64,000 nt of DNA, from assembly GCA_020698575.1 (NCBI GenBank), contig CM036254.1:35647393-35711392 (forward strand), given 5' to 3'. The notes beneath the pieces were generated by a model that saw only the letters and a program-made list of their open reading frames with translations, did no database searches and was not told the origin of the DNA. A program made the position numbers and the translations under genes. Below are positions 54,730 through 64,000 of the stretch, in pieces. Every line of letters starts with the position of its first letter. Position 1 is the first letter of the stretch. Source of the stretch: Bostrychus sinensis (Eukaryota > Chordata > Actinopteri > Gobiiformes > Eleotridae).

Positions 54730-54733
54730 GGCT

Positions 54734-55489
54734 CTGTGAACCACTGCTCTGTGTGCAAGTCTGACTTTGAGCTGTCAGGACGGGGCTGAGGCGGCTCTGG
54801 AGGTCAGCTGAGCCCACGCACAGAGATTGGATTTGGAGTCAGGATTTCTTTGGACTTCTTATTCCCTCGCCGGAGGTCAGGCAGGTGAAATGAACACATG
54901 AACAGACACAGAGAACAGCCTCATACTTTTGAAAGTAATTCTGAAGTTTGGAAATGAGTTGAGAGCAGCGCACAGTCTGCATTTGGGGGAGCAAGTGACA
55001 AGCAACATGAGCGGGGCAGCAACAAAATCTGAACACAACATGAGCTCTGCTGAAGTCCTCAAGGGAAATAAGCAGAAGATGAATGAATGAATAACTTCAA
55101 AAATCAAACTACAGGGTATCTCCAGGTTTGTCTAGTTACATTTAAGACCATTTTACTGACTTTTTAATGGCAATTGGAGTGAAATTTGGAGCCAGCAGCC
55201 CAACAACAGCACAATCGGTATTCATTTTACACACACACGCACACACACACACGCACGCACACACACACATACATACACAATATCTGTACTACGCTCTAAA
55301 ACTTAAGGGTTTTTATTTTCAAAAGGCTAATACAAATGAAAAAACTCCAGCAATAAAACAAGTATTTACAGCATTTAAACCATAGAAGTTAGAACCTTCT
55401 GATTTTGTTGTTGTTAGGCATATTGTTTACTGTTGGTCTCATATCACACTGTATTTTAAATTAATATAAATAACTGTGCACAGAAACTA
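54734..55489. other. No recognisable gene; (CA)n tract at 55230-55277
   Basis: A (CA)n tract with CG interruptions spans about 55230-55277. The remainder is unassigned. Confidence 0.5.
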
Positions 55490-55745
55490 GGACTTGGGAC
55501 TTGACTTGGACTTTGGACCAAAAGATCTGAAACTTTACTTGGGCTTGGGGTCAAAAAACTTGGGACTTGACTTGGGTTTTGGGCCAGAGACTTGAGACTT
55601 GACTTGGGACCAAAAAACTTGAGATATGACTTGAGTTATTGGCCAGAAACTTGAGACCTGACTTGTACTTGAGGTCAAAAACCTTGAGAACCAACTTGGG
55701 TTTTTGGCCAGAGACTTGAAACTTGACTTTGGGTCAAAGACTGCA
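55490..55745. repeat. Degenerate ACTTG-rich tandem repeat
   Basis: Repeating phrases of about 58 bp built from GACTTGGGACTTGACTTGG and 'gttttgggccagaga' or 'gggaccaaaaaacttgaga'. About four to five degenerate units. The ACTTG phrase is a known component of some fish DNA-transposon ends. Confidence 0.7.
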
Positions 55746-55994
55746 GTGTTTGGGGGCGCTAGCAGTGTGTCAGCTCCACATGGAAGATGCTTTGTACATC
55801 TTAATCTAGGCTTTATCTCAGAGCATTCCAGTCTCAGTTCACATTTAATACAGGTGTGCAGGTTTTTATGAACAGAAGAGACACATTCATTTGTAAAACG
55901 TAGATCTTCATGCTGCCGTAGCTGTACTTTTACAAAAAGAGTATAAATCCTCTGACGTTTTCATGACATAGTTTTACTGTGGGAGTGGTTTGTT

Positions 55995-56625
55995 GTTTCA
56001 AGGTTCAAGGAGTCTTTATTATCCCCAAAGGGCAAATTGTTTTACAGCAGCAGTACGCACACACACCACACAATGGTAAAAAAATAAATAAATACAACAT
56101 ATAAAAGTATAAAAAAGTACTACATTGACTGATTTAAAATACTAATGGCAACAGGGATAAAAGAGTTTTTGAATCTGTTTGTCCTGCTCTTGGGGACAGT
56201 GTATCTGCGGCCAGACGGAAGCAGTTTAAACTCCGCCCACAGAGGATGGCTTGGGTCAGAGGAGATGTGGCGGGCCCTTTTTAAAATCTGTGCCCTGTAA
56301 AGGTCCTGCAGGTCAGTAAAGGTTCCGCCCGCTATCTTGCCACATGTGCAAACAATGCTCTGAAGGTGCTTTTTGATTTTTAAAGAAAGTGCTCCGAATC
56401 AACAAATAAAAGCAAAAGTAAAAACGGATTCAATAAAACACGAATAAAACATTCTCATAAAAGTGCAACCAACTTTAAAATGTCTGAGTTTACAATAAAA
56501 ATACATCCGCTGGTTAGCTTTTGTGCAAAGAGCATCCACCTGGTCCTCAAAGGTCAGCCTGTCATCAATTATTGTGCCCAGGTATTTATGCTGGTGTCAC
56601 ACGAGTGGCTGCTGTGATTGACTAA
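55995..56625 (-). pseudogene. LINE ORF2 C-terminal fragment A
   Basis: The minus strand reads HKYLGTIIDDRLTFEDQVDA near 56600-56530, then YRAQILKRARHISSDPSHPL, EFKLLPSGRRYTVPKSRTNR and FKNSFIPVAI near 56320-56150. This is the post-RT C-terminal part of a jockey/CR1-like LINE. The 3' end at about 55995 reads AATAAAGACTCCTTGAACCT, with a short TTGAA-type tail. There is an internal break near 56400. A second, related fragment follows at 56850. Confidence 0.8.
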
Positions 56626-56849
56626 AAAAAATGATGGAGGTGGTCAATAGCAGGTGCTTCATCCAAATATTCTCCAGAAAGTCTGTGGCCTGGGCCTGGT
56701 CTCTCACAGCTGTTTCTCTGCAGCTCTACGTCTCTCAGAAGCAGAAGATAATCTCCTATCAGAAATAACTAAAATGGCATCGGCTTATACAGAGGGAATT
56801 TAATAACTTCTCTGACCCGATAAGTGCCATTTAATGCTTTCCTTTGTCA

Positions 56850-57285
56850 AATCAAATCAAATCAAACTTTATTTGATCCCTGTGTGGCAATTTTGTGCAG
56901 CCAGTAGTAACAGCCAACAGCATACAACAGCACACAAGACAAGGAATAAAAACAATATGAGAAATAAATCTAAGACATAAATACAAATAAATACATAGGA
57001 CTAAAACAGACACAATCAGTAAATAAAGTGCAGCAAAGTATTTACAACGGGCCTCTACAGTTTGTTTAAGAGGCCAATGACAGTTGGGATGAAGGAGTTC
57101 TTTAATCTGTTTGTTCTACACCTGGGTACAGTATATCTCCTGCCTGATGGAAGGAGCTTAAACTGTGCATGCAGGGGATGAGTGGGGTCCGCCAAGATTT
57201 TCTTGGCTTTAATTACTGACCTGGACTTAAATAAGTCCATAATGTTGTTGTCACCTGTTGGTTCTGCTGAAGTCTGCATTGTTGT
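56850..57285 (-). pseudogene. LINE ORF2 C-terminal fragment B
   Basis: The minus-strand frame 57279-57055 reads NNIMDLFKSRSVIKAKKILA, then DPTHPLHAQFKLLPSGRRYT and TNRLKNSFIPTVIGLLN, homologous to fragment A. After the stop, the 3' untranslated part ends with AATAAAGTTTGATTTGATTT, a (TTTGA)n tail typical of LINEs with microsatellite-like 3' ends. 5'-truncated at about 57285. The same orientation and nearly the same truncation as fragment A suggest one family. Confidence 0.82.
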
Positions 57286-57559
57286 TTAGTCCTTTTTGGC
57301 CTTTTCTTCTTGGTCTTGTTTCCATTTTAACAACAGTAAAGTCCCACTGATGTTTGACGTAACAACCACATTCAAACAAACCCACTTCTTCCACAAGTCT
57401 TTGTACAACTGACTTCTGCTGCTGTCCCCATTCACAAATCTGAATACCACCTGAGTATCAATGTAAAAAAGACCGAGTGCATGTTTTTTTTCACTCACCC
57501 AGGAAGCATTTACACATATCCAGCCCAGTCCTCTTCTCTGATCATAAACTGTGAACAAC

Positions 57560-58900
57560 AACAACAACTTATAAATACCCGGGTGTGCTCCTGGACTCAC
57601 AGCTCAGCTACAGAGAGCAGACCTGAGTCTGACCAAGAAACTACAGCAAAAACTTTATGAGTACAACAAAATCAGACCACACTTGTCATTATCTGTCTTT
57701 AACACATACTTGCACACAGTAGTCCTCTCCACCACCTCCTACTGTCTGCTCACTGACCACTAGTGATGTCCTCGAACCTGTGGCCAGACTCTACAACAGG
57801 GCTGGGTCCACCATTGTACAACACTGTCCAAGTGTAATGGTCTGATATTTGAAAGCTATGTCAATAATATGGCCCTCAAGTTTTATTTTTGTATAAAAAA
57901 ACAGCTGTCTGTTACCAGTCCTAACAGCCTTTCCCCCACCAGTCAACACACGACAGAACTCTAGATCAAGCTCACAGGAGCAGTTCCTGGTGAAGCCCTT
58001 AGAAACACCTTTGGACAGAGGTCTTTTTTCCACACTAAAGTTTGGAACAATATTCCATATCACTTCAGGACAAAGAACTCTGAGTCACAATTAGAGATGT
58101 GACATCCACAAACAATCCAGATTATCTGAATGGCTCTTCAACATGAACAATGAGAACCGAGTCAGAGTGGAGCGCGAGTCATTCTTTATTCTTTTTTTTT
58201 TCTCAAAATGAACAAGTTCTTTTTTGTTTGCCAACCGCTGAAAAACCTCAAAAGAAAGTAGAAGAAGAAATAAAGGCTCAAGAGAGAGTCATCCTGAAAC
58301 CGAAAGAGGTGAAGAGAGAGAGAGGAGCACATACACAGGTCGTTTGCTCCGATGCACATTAGTCAGAAGGTACTTTAGTACTAGCAGTACAGAAGTACTG
58401 CAGTCTTTTGTGGTGAATTCAATTGAAACTAAAAGTTGTTTTTCATGAAAGTTTATTGTTGCCTGCTTAGTTTTTAATTACATTTTTTACATACATATGT
58501 CAAGGTGGCTATATTTTGCACATTTTCGACATACTAAATCCTAACTGGTGGTCTCACTCTGTGCAGAGGTAGATGTGTTTATTTTCTAAATGAATTGACT
58601 GGCTTCTCAAAATTACATAAATCAGAAAATGAGCCAAATTTTTGAACGGCTCTTAGAAATGAAAGGATCCCAAAGATTCGGCTCCTGTTAAAGAGCCATA
58701 AATCCCATCTCTAGTTACAATTCAGAAAAACATATAAACTTTTTCAGCTCGATGGTTACACTTGTAACCACTGCCTGGTGCTGAGCAGACCTCTCTGTAT
58801 GGATGTGATTTAGGCGTGATGTTTCTGATGCTCTATCTTCTTTTGTATGTCTCTTGTTGTAATTGTAAGCTTCATTTTGTGCACTGCAGAACAGGAACCT
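57560..58900 (+). pseudogene. LINE ORF2 C-terminal fragment C, split by a MITE
   Basis: Plus-strand blocks: KYPGVLLDSQLSY (about 57575), SLTKKLQQKLYEYNKIRPHL and SVFNTYLHTVVLSTTSYCLL (57630-57755), LVFESYVNNMALKF (57840), QEQFLVKPLRNTFGQRSFF and KVWNNIPYHFRTKNSESQ (57980-58090). The 58092-58713 MITE interrupts here, and FRKTYKLFQLDGYTC resumes at 58722. These are the tail of a non-LTR RT protein. Several stops and shifts are present. Confidence 0.78.
58092..58713. mobile_element. hAT-type MITE inside a LINE fragment
   Basis: A 622-bp element starting TAGAGATGTGACATCCACAA and ending, inverted, TAGAGATGGGATTTATGGCT. It is flanked by GTCACAAT (58084-58091) and GTTACAAT (58714-58721), an 8-bp duplication with one mismatch. 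Subterminal regions contain GAATGGCTCTT and AACGGCTCTT repeats. A T-run lies near 58190. Confidence 0.82.
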
Positions 58901-60807
58901 GCTGCAAACCAGTTACAACTGAGTCAGACCCAATTAATTGTGACACAACTGTTGCTTTTGAATTTCCCTGATAATGAATGAAATGAACGAAATGAGCAGC
59001 TCTGTGCCTATTTCATAATACAGTGTATTCTGGCAAAAGTTAATATGTTTGCTATGAATACAGGTCATTGGTGCACGACTTTGGCCCGCCCTTTGTTTCT
59101 GTGATTGGTTACTCCGCCTATCATTGTTCCACCCATAAAAATGAGACTCAAGCAAAGGAACCAGACTAACTTTTCTGTGTAGAATAGGAAAAGAGCTTGT
59201 CTCACTGTTAACAGGCTAGTAACTTTCTATAACTGTATAAAACTAAGTAACTGCACAAGAGTATTTAGAAGGGAAGAGAATTTAGTCAGAAAGAGTCAGA
59301 AAATTACCAGTACATTTTCTGTAAAGGCTTTTAGAAATTTCTGTTAAAATACAATACAGAAGATTATATTAATTTATAGTACAATTACTGTAAAATTCCT
59401 CCAGCCCAGAAACTGGAGGTTATGTGAATTATTAGCATATTCACCGACATTTCCTTCAACCCAAAAACGGAAAATTATGTTCATTAACAGAACAGTTATT
59501 TAGTCCTAATCTGACATTTCTTTCACCTAATGTTTCTCTTAGTCCTAGTGCAGCATTACTCAAACACAGTGCATTATGACCTCTAAAACCTCAAAAACAA
59601 TGAGTAAAAGTTCACACTGAGAGGGCTTACAAACCTTTATTTTCCAGCAGTAACCAGTTGTCCAACACAAAGAACATTAAAATAGTAAAAACAAAATTCC
59701 ACAATCTGCAAATGTTTGATTCTAAACTACTTGTTTAGTAACAACACACTGACACTGCTAATGGTTTTGCCACAAACTCGACTGACAGGCTCCTCCCCTG
59801 CAAACAGAAACGAGACTTTTTTTCACCTTCACAAGAATTTTGTCACATTCTGATGTTGCGAAACCAAGATCTTCTCAAAAACACAATAACACACTGCCAT
59901 TTACAAAACAATTAGTTTGGCACAGATATAGAGTATATTTCTCAAAGATCCCAACTTTTAGTTTGCAGTTCCAATTTGCAGTTTAGCACTTTCTGTAGAT
60001 CTGGCACCAGAGGAGTCTGATGACAACGTCACAGAACATCTTGGCTAAGCAGTCAGTGAGGCCTCAAGTCTTTTCATAGCTTCATATAAAGAAATGTCAT
60101 ACAATTTAAAGTCCATTAAATGTCAGACAGGGCAAGAGAGGAACATATACTTTATGTGAGCAGTACAAAAATAAAACAGCAGGCGGGTAAGTGAAAACCT
60201 ACTGCAGCACTGGCCTCGGGAGGTAAGCTGAGGATAACAGCAGTCAATGTCAGAGAAGAGCTGATGAACTCATAATTGGAACTTTGTGAAGAAAGTTCCA
60301 GATTAATTAACAGTGTTTTGGGCTCAACTAAGCAAGTCTAATGGAGCCAGTGGAAGCCGGGGTCTATTGTCCCTCCCTCCGTCCTCTCACAGTCATCTCC
60401 AACGCCCTCGTTTCTCTGCTCTCACTCCCACTCGGCCTGCTTCTTCTCCTCCATTACAAATATATTGAAGAGACTTCGACCATGAAATTAAAATATTAGT
60501 GAATGGCATCACTGAATATTTCCAATTCTCTGAAAAGAGTAAAATATCTAAAGTGCCATACCAGCCAAAGGTCATGTGGAGGGCACCATTTATCAGAGAG
60601 AACAGCAGCTGTGGTTGGATTGGATTAGCAGTACGTCAACTAGAGACATAAATGTAAAATACAATCATGACTGGGGCTGTGCCAAAAATGAAATTTAAAG
60701 TTGAATCTTGATTAAGTATAGGGTCGATCTCTTTATTTATTATGGACAGGTCTATAGCCAACACAGAAGCATTAGAGTGTTACGCAATTAAATACAAAAA
60801 AGCGTCC
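58901..60807. other. No recognisable gene
   Basis: No assignable exon, transposon end or tandem repeat. Confidence 0.4.
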
Positions 60808-61006
60808 CAGGTAAAATAAAGTATGCTAAAGTGTACTAAAGTGTACTAAAGATTAGTATACAAAAGTGTGCTATTTTCAGATACTATTATCATACTTCTG
60901 ATATATCATTATCACAACTTAAGTCATACTTTAGTACAGTTTAGTATACTTGACTGTGCTTTTTTGTACACCATTAAATCCAACTTAAGTATACTTATTT
61001 TTAATG

Positions 61007-62878
61007 GCGGCAGCCCCTGAACCTGGTGGTGGACACCAGAAGTAAGGGATGCTGTCAGGCTGAAGAAGGAGTCCTATCAAGCTTGGTTAGCTTGTGGGAC
61101 TCCTGAGGCAGCTGACAGGCACCGGCAGGCCAAGCATGCCGCTGCCTGGGCGATTGTGGAGGCAAAAACTCGGGTCTGGGAGGAGTTCGGGGAGGCCATG
61201 AAGGAGGACTATCGGTCAGCCTTGAAGAAATTCTGGCAAACCGTCCGCCGCCTCAGGAGCAGGAAGCAGTGCTTCACCAACACTGTTTACAGTGGGGGTG
61301 GGGAGCTGTTGACCTCAACTGGGGATGTTGTCGGGTGGTGGAAGGAATACTTTAAGGATCTCCTCAATCCCACCGACACGTCTTCCATTGAGGAAGCAGA
61401 GGCTGGGGACTCAGAGGTGGACTCGTCCATCACTCAAGCTGAAGTCACTTAGGTGCTTGGAAAGCTCCTCAGTGGCAAGGCTTCGGGGGTGGATGAGATC
61501 CGTCCTGAGTACCTCAAGTCCCTGGATGTTGTGGGGCTGTCGTGGCTGACACGTCTCTGCAGCATCACGTAGCGGTTGGGGACAGTGCCTCTGGACTGGC
61601 AGACCAGAGTGGTGGTCCCTCTTTTTAAGAAGGGGGACTGGAGGGTGTGTTCCAACTACAGGGGGATCATACTCCTCAGCCTCCCCGGGAAAGTCTATTC
61701 CAGGGTACTGGAGAGCAGAATTCGGCCGATAGTCGAACCTCGGATTCAGGAGGAACAATGCGATTTTGGTCTTGGTCGTGGAACAGTGGACCAGCTCTAC
61801 ACCCTCTATCGGGTGTTTGAGGGTTCATGGGAGTTCACCCAACCTGTCCACATGTGTTTTGTGGATTTGGAGAAAGCGTTTGGGAGTCTCTGGGAGTATG
61901 GGGCCCGAGGCCCTCTCCTAAGGGCTGTCCAGTCTCTGTACAACCGGAGCAGGAGCTTGGTCCACATTGCCAGTTATAAGTCAGACCTGTTCCCAGTGCA
62001 TGTTGGACTCTGGCAGGGCTGCTCTTTGTCACCGGTTCTGTTCATAATTTATATGGACAGAATTTCTAGGTGCAGCCAGGGGCAGGAGTGAGTCTGGTTT
62101 GGGAACCACAGGGTTTCATCTCTGCTTTTTGCAGATGATGTTGTCCTGTTGGCTTCATTGAACCAGGACCTTCAGTGTGCACTTGGGCGGTTTGCAGCCA
62201 AGTATTTGCACCTCCAAGTCCAAGGCCATGGTTCTCGCCCGGAAAAGGGTGGCCTGCCCTCTCCAGGTCAGAGGAGAGTTCCTGCCTCAAGTGGAGTTTA
62301 AGTATCTTGGGGTCTTGTTCAAGAGTGAGGGAAGGATGGAGCGTGAGACTGACAGGAGGATCGGTGCAGCATCTGCAGTAATGCGGTCGTTGTATCGGTC
62401 TGTCGTGGTGAAGAAGGAGCTGAGCCGAAAGGCAAAGCTCTCAATTTGCTGGTCGATCTACGTTCCTACTCTCATCTATGGTCATGAGCTTTGGGTCATG
62501 ACTGAAAGGACAAGATCCCGGATACAAGCGGCTGAAATGAGTTTCCTCTGCAGGGTGGCTGGGTGCTCCCTTAGAGATAGGGTGAGGAGCTCTGTTACCC
62601 TGGAGGAGCTCAGAGTAGAGCCGCTGCTCCTCCACATCGAGAGGAGTCAGTTGAGGTGGCTCGGGCATCTGTTCCAGCTGCCTCCTGGACCCTTCCCTGG
62701 TGAGGTGTTCTGGGCATGTCCCACTGGGCGAAGACCTAGGACACGCTGGCCTGGGAACGCCTTGGGGTCCCCCCAGTAGAGCTGGAGGAAGTGTCTTTGG
62801 AGAGGGAGGTCTGTGCATCTTTGCTTAGACTGCTGCCTCCGCGACCCGGTCCTGGAGAAGTGGAAGAAGATGGATGGA
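61007..62878 (+). mobile_element. 5'-truncated LINE with 11-bp target duplication
   Basis: TATTTTTAATG occurs at 60996-61006 and again at 62879-62889, flanking the LINE exactly. The 3' end is GAAGAAGATGGATGGA, a short TGGA-type tail with no poly(A). The 1.87-kb body is the RT and C-terminal region. It interrupted the MITE and is therefore younger than it. Confidence 0.88.
61030..62860 (+). pseudogene. LINE reverse transcriptase, degenerate
   Basis: Blocks in order: WEEFGEAMKEDYRSALKKFW; KASGVDEIRPEYLKSL; WQTRVVVPLFKKGD and NYRGIILLSLPGKVYSRVLE (RT motifs 1-2); CFVDLEKAFGSLWEYG (motif A, where the usual AFD is AFG but the first Asp is kept); GLWQGCSLSPVLF (motif B); LLFADDVVLLAS (motif C, about 62120-62155, FADD intact); then EFKYLGVLFKSEG, AAEMSFLCRVAGCSLRDRVR and PLLLHIERSQLRWLGHL. 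Stop codons at about 61450 and 61570 are in frame. Shifts occur near 62090 and 62200. The C-terminal module is common in fish LINEs. I do not name the clade. Confidence 0.85.
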
Positions 62879-63188
62879 TATTTTTAATGTATTTTGCATA
62901 CAATATAAGTCTTTTGACAATTATTTTATTAGTTTAGTTTTAATACACTTTAAATAGAATCAAAGTATTATTCAAATGAAATATACTTTAAGTATACTTA
63001 AGTTGGATTTAATGGTGTACGAAAAAAGCACAGTCATGTATACTAAACTGTACTTAAGTGTGACTTAAGTTGTGCTAATGATATATCAGAAGTATACTAA
63101 GTATGATAATAGTATCTGAAAATAGCACACTTCTGTATACTAATCTTTAGCACACTTTAATAGACTTTAGCATGCTTTATTTTACCTG

Positions 63189-63457
63189 AGATTAAAAAAG
63201 AAGCAACAATAGCAACTGCAGCAACAGTGCTAACAGAGGAGCTAATGTCAGCATTAGCTGTGCTGCACAAAAACAGCACCATACAATTGTTTTACGCCGC
63301 AATTACTCCACTGGACAATTGTGCAAAATTATGCTTATATAATTCAGCCATCCTAACCCCATGGAAATGCCATCAGGATTTTGAAAATGGGCACGCACGT
63401 TGTGGTTTGCATTAAAGCTTCAGTCCAGATGCAGTTCTCTCACAGAGCAAGGAACTG
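63189..63457. other. No recognisable gene
   Basis: Short unassigned stretch between the MITE and the next hAT-like end. Confidence 0.4.
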
Positions 63458-63677
63458 GATGCAGGGTCGCCAACTATTTTCAATGGAAAGAAACTAGACC
63501 CTGCTCAAAAAGTCATTAAATGTCACCAAATAATGTCATTTGCACAATAATGCAGACTATTATTAACTATTATAAAATTCATAACTGTTTTCTCTCATAT
63601 TCCCCCTCTACAAATTATTTAATAGAAATAGTGTCCTGCAGAGCTTTTAAAAAAAATCTTTTTTAACCTTACTTACA
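63458..63677 (+). mobile_element. hAT-like 5' end fragment
   Basis: CAGGGTCGCCAACTATTTTC resembles the end of the 26.6-kb element (CAGTGTTGCCAACT). It is interrupted or followed at 63678 by the Tc1 copy. Confidence 0.4.
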
Positions 63678-63679
63678 TA

Positions 63680-64000
63680 CAGTGGGGCAAAAAAGTATTT
63701 AGTCAGCCAACAATTGTGCAAGTTCTCCCACTTAAAAAGATGAGAGAGGCCTGTAATTTTCATCATAGGTCTACCTCAACTATGAGAGACAAAATGAGAA
63801 AAAAAAAATCCAGAAAATCACATTGTCTGATTTTTAAAGAATTTATTTGCAAATTATGGTGGAAAATAAGTATTTGGTCAATAACAAAAGTTAATCTCAA
63901 TACTTTGTTATATACCCTTTGTTGGCAATGACAGAGGTCAAACGTTTTCTCTAAGTCTTTCACAAAAGGTTTTCATGGTTTCCACAAACTGTTGCCGGTA
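63680..64000 (-). mobile_element. Tc1-like transposon, second copy, cut by window end
   Basis: Starts CAGTGGGGCAAAAAAGTATT after TA (63678-63679) and matches 38607-38930 closely, with a more complete inverted repeat (CACATTGTCTGATTTTTAAAG is kept here). The transposase C terminus lies on the minus strand at the window edge. The rest is outside the window. Confidence 0.88.

Larger units (their letters stand above)
60808..63188. mobile_element. MITE with about 190-bp inverted repeats, split by a LINE
   Basis: Left repeat 60808-60998 and right repeat 62989-63188 are inverted copies. Both begin CAGGTAAAATAAAG, then run through GATTAGTATACA, GTGTGCTATTTTCAGATACT, ATCATACTT, CTGATATATCATTA and ACCATTAAATCCAACTTAAG. 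Without the LINE the element is about 500 bp. I could not match a target duplication of the MITE itself. Confidence 0.85.

Overview
The window looks like teleost (ray-finned fish) nuclear DNA. It is AT-rich with short CpG-rich islands and long stretches carrying no open frame of note. The transposon mix is typical of fish: CR1/L2-type and other LINEs, a Penelope-like element, a DIRS-like tyrosine-recombinase fragment, Tc1-like transposons, many short hAT-type elements with 8-bp target duplications, and PIF-Harbinger-like MITEs with TTA duplications. I recognise no host protein-coding exon, no tRNA or rRNA gene, no CRISPR array and no bacterial-style operon. Almost every long open frame is a transposon relic or a by-product of a tandem repeat. 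Family names come from remembered motifs. Boundaries come from terminal repeats and target duplications read directly.

Layout. 0-16 kb: mostly unassigned sequence with a tRNA-like SINE (2.85 kb), a hAT MITE (5.87-6.41), a LINE scrap (7.4-7.7), a Tc1 derivative (8.90-9.59), a basic transposon-type exon (11.0) and a hAT MITE with an exact 8-bp duplication (15.24-15.76) inside an older relic. 16.3-17.6 kb: a Penelope-like protein fragment, a hammerhead-ribozyme-like motif with a TATA-like box upstream, and a DIRS-like recombinase fragment. 18-33 kb: Harbinger MITEs, three hAT elements (24.0, 26.6, and 28.2 with a BED zinc-finger exon), two Tc1 relics and (TA)n tracts.

34.3-40.7 kb: the largest element, a CR1/L2-type LINE. 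Its ORF1 is intact and has an SGNH-esterase domain. Its ORF2 is broken by a Harbinger MITE, by frameshifts, and by a Tc1 insertion associated with loss of the RT catalytic block. 41-45 kb: two large minisatellites, one of 10-bp units and one of 21-bp units that each carry an AP-1 consensus. 46.7-48.0 kb: a 1.3-kb fold-back element. 50.15-52.66 kb: a hAT element containing an 11-bp minisatellite that contains a second hAT element. 54-58.8 kb: an inverted-repeat element and three LINE 3' fragments, one split by a hAT MITE. 60.8-63.2 kb: a long-TIR MITE interrupted by a LINE with an 11-bp target duplication. The last 320 bp are the start of a second copy of the 38.6-kb Tc1 element.

The genes do not form a pathway. 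What can be read is a record of nested insertions whose relative ages follow from which element interrupts which. The most interesting single item is the hammerhead-like fold at 16748-16792. It is complete in architecture but has one substitution at a catalytic position.
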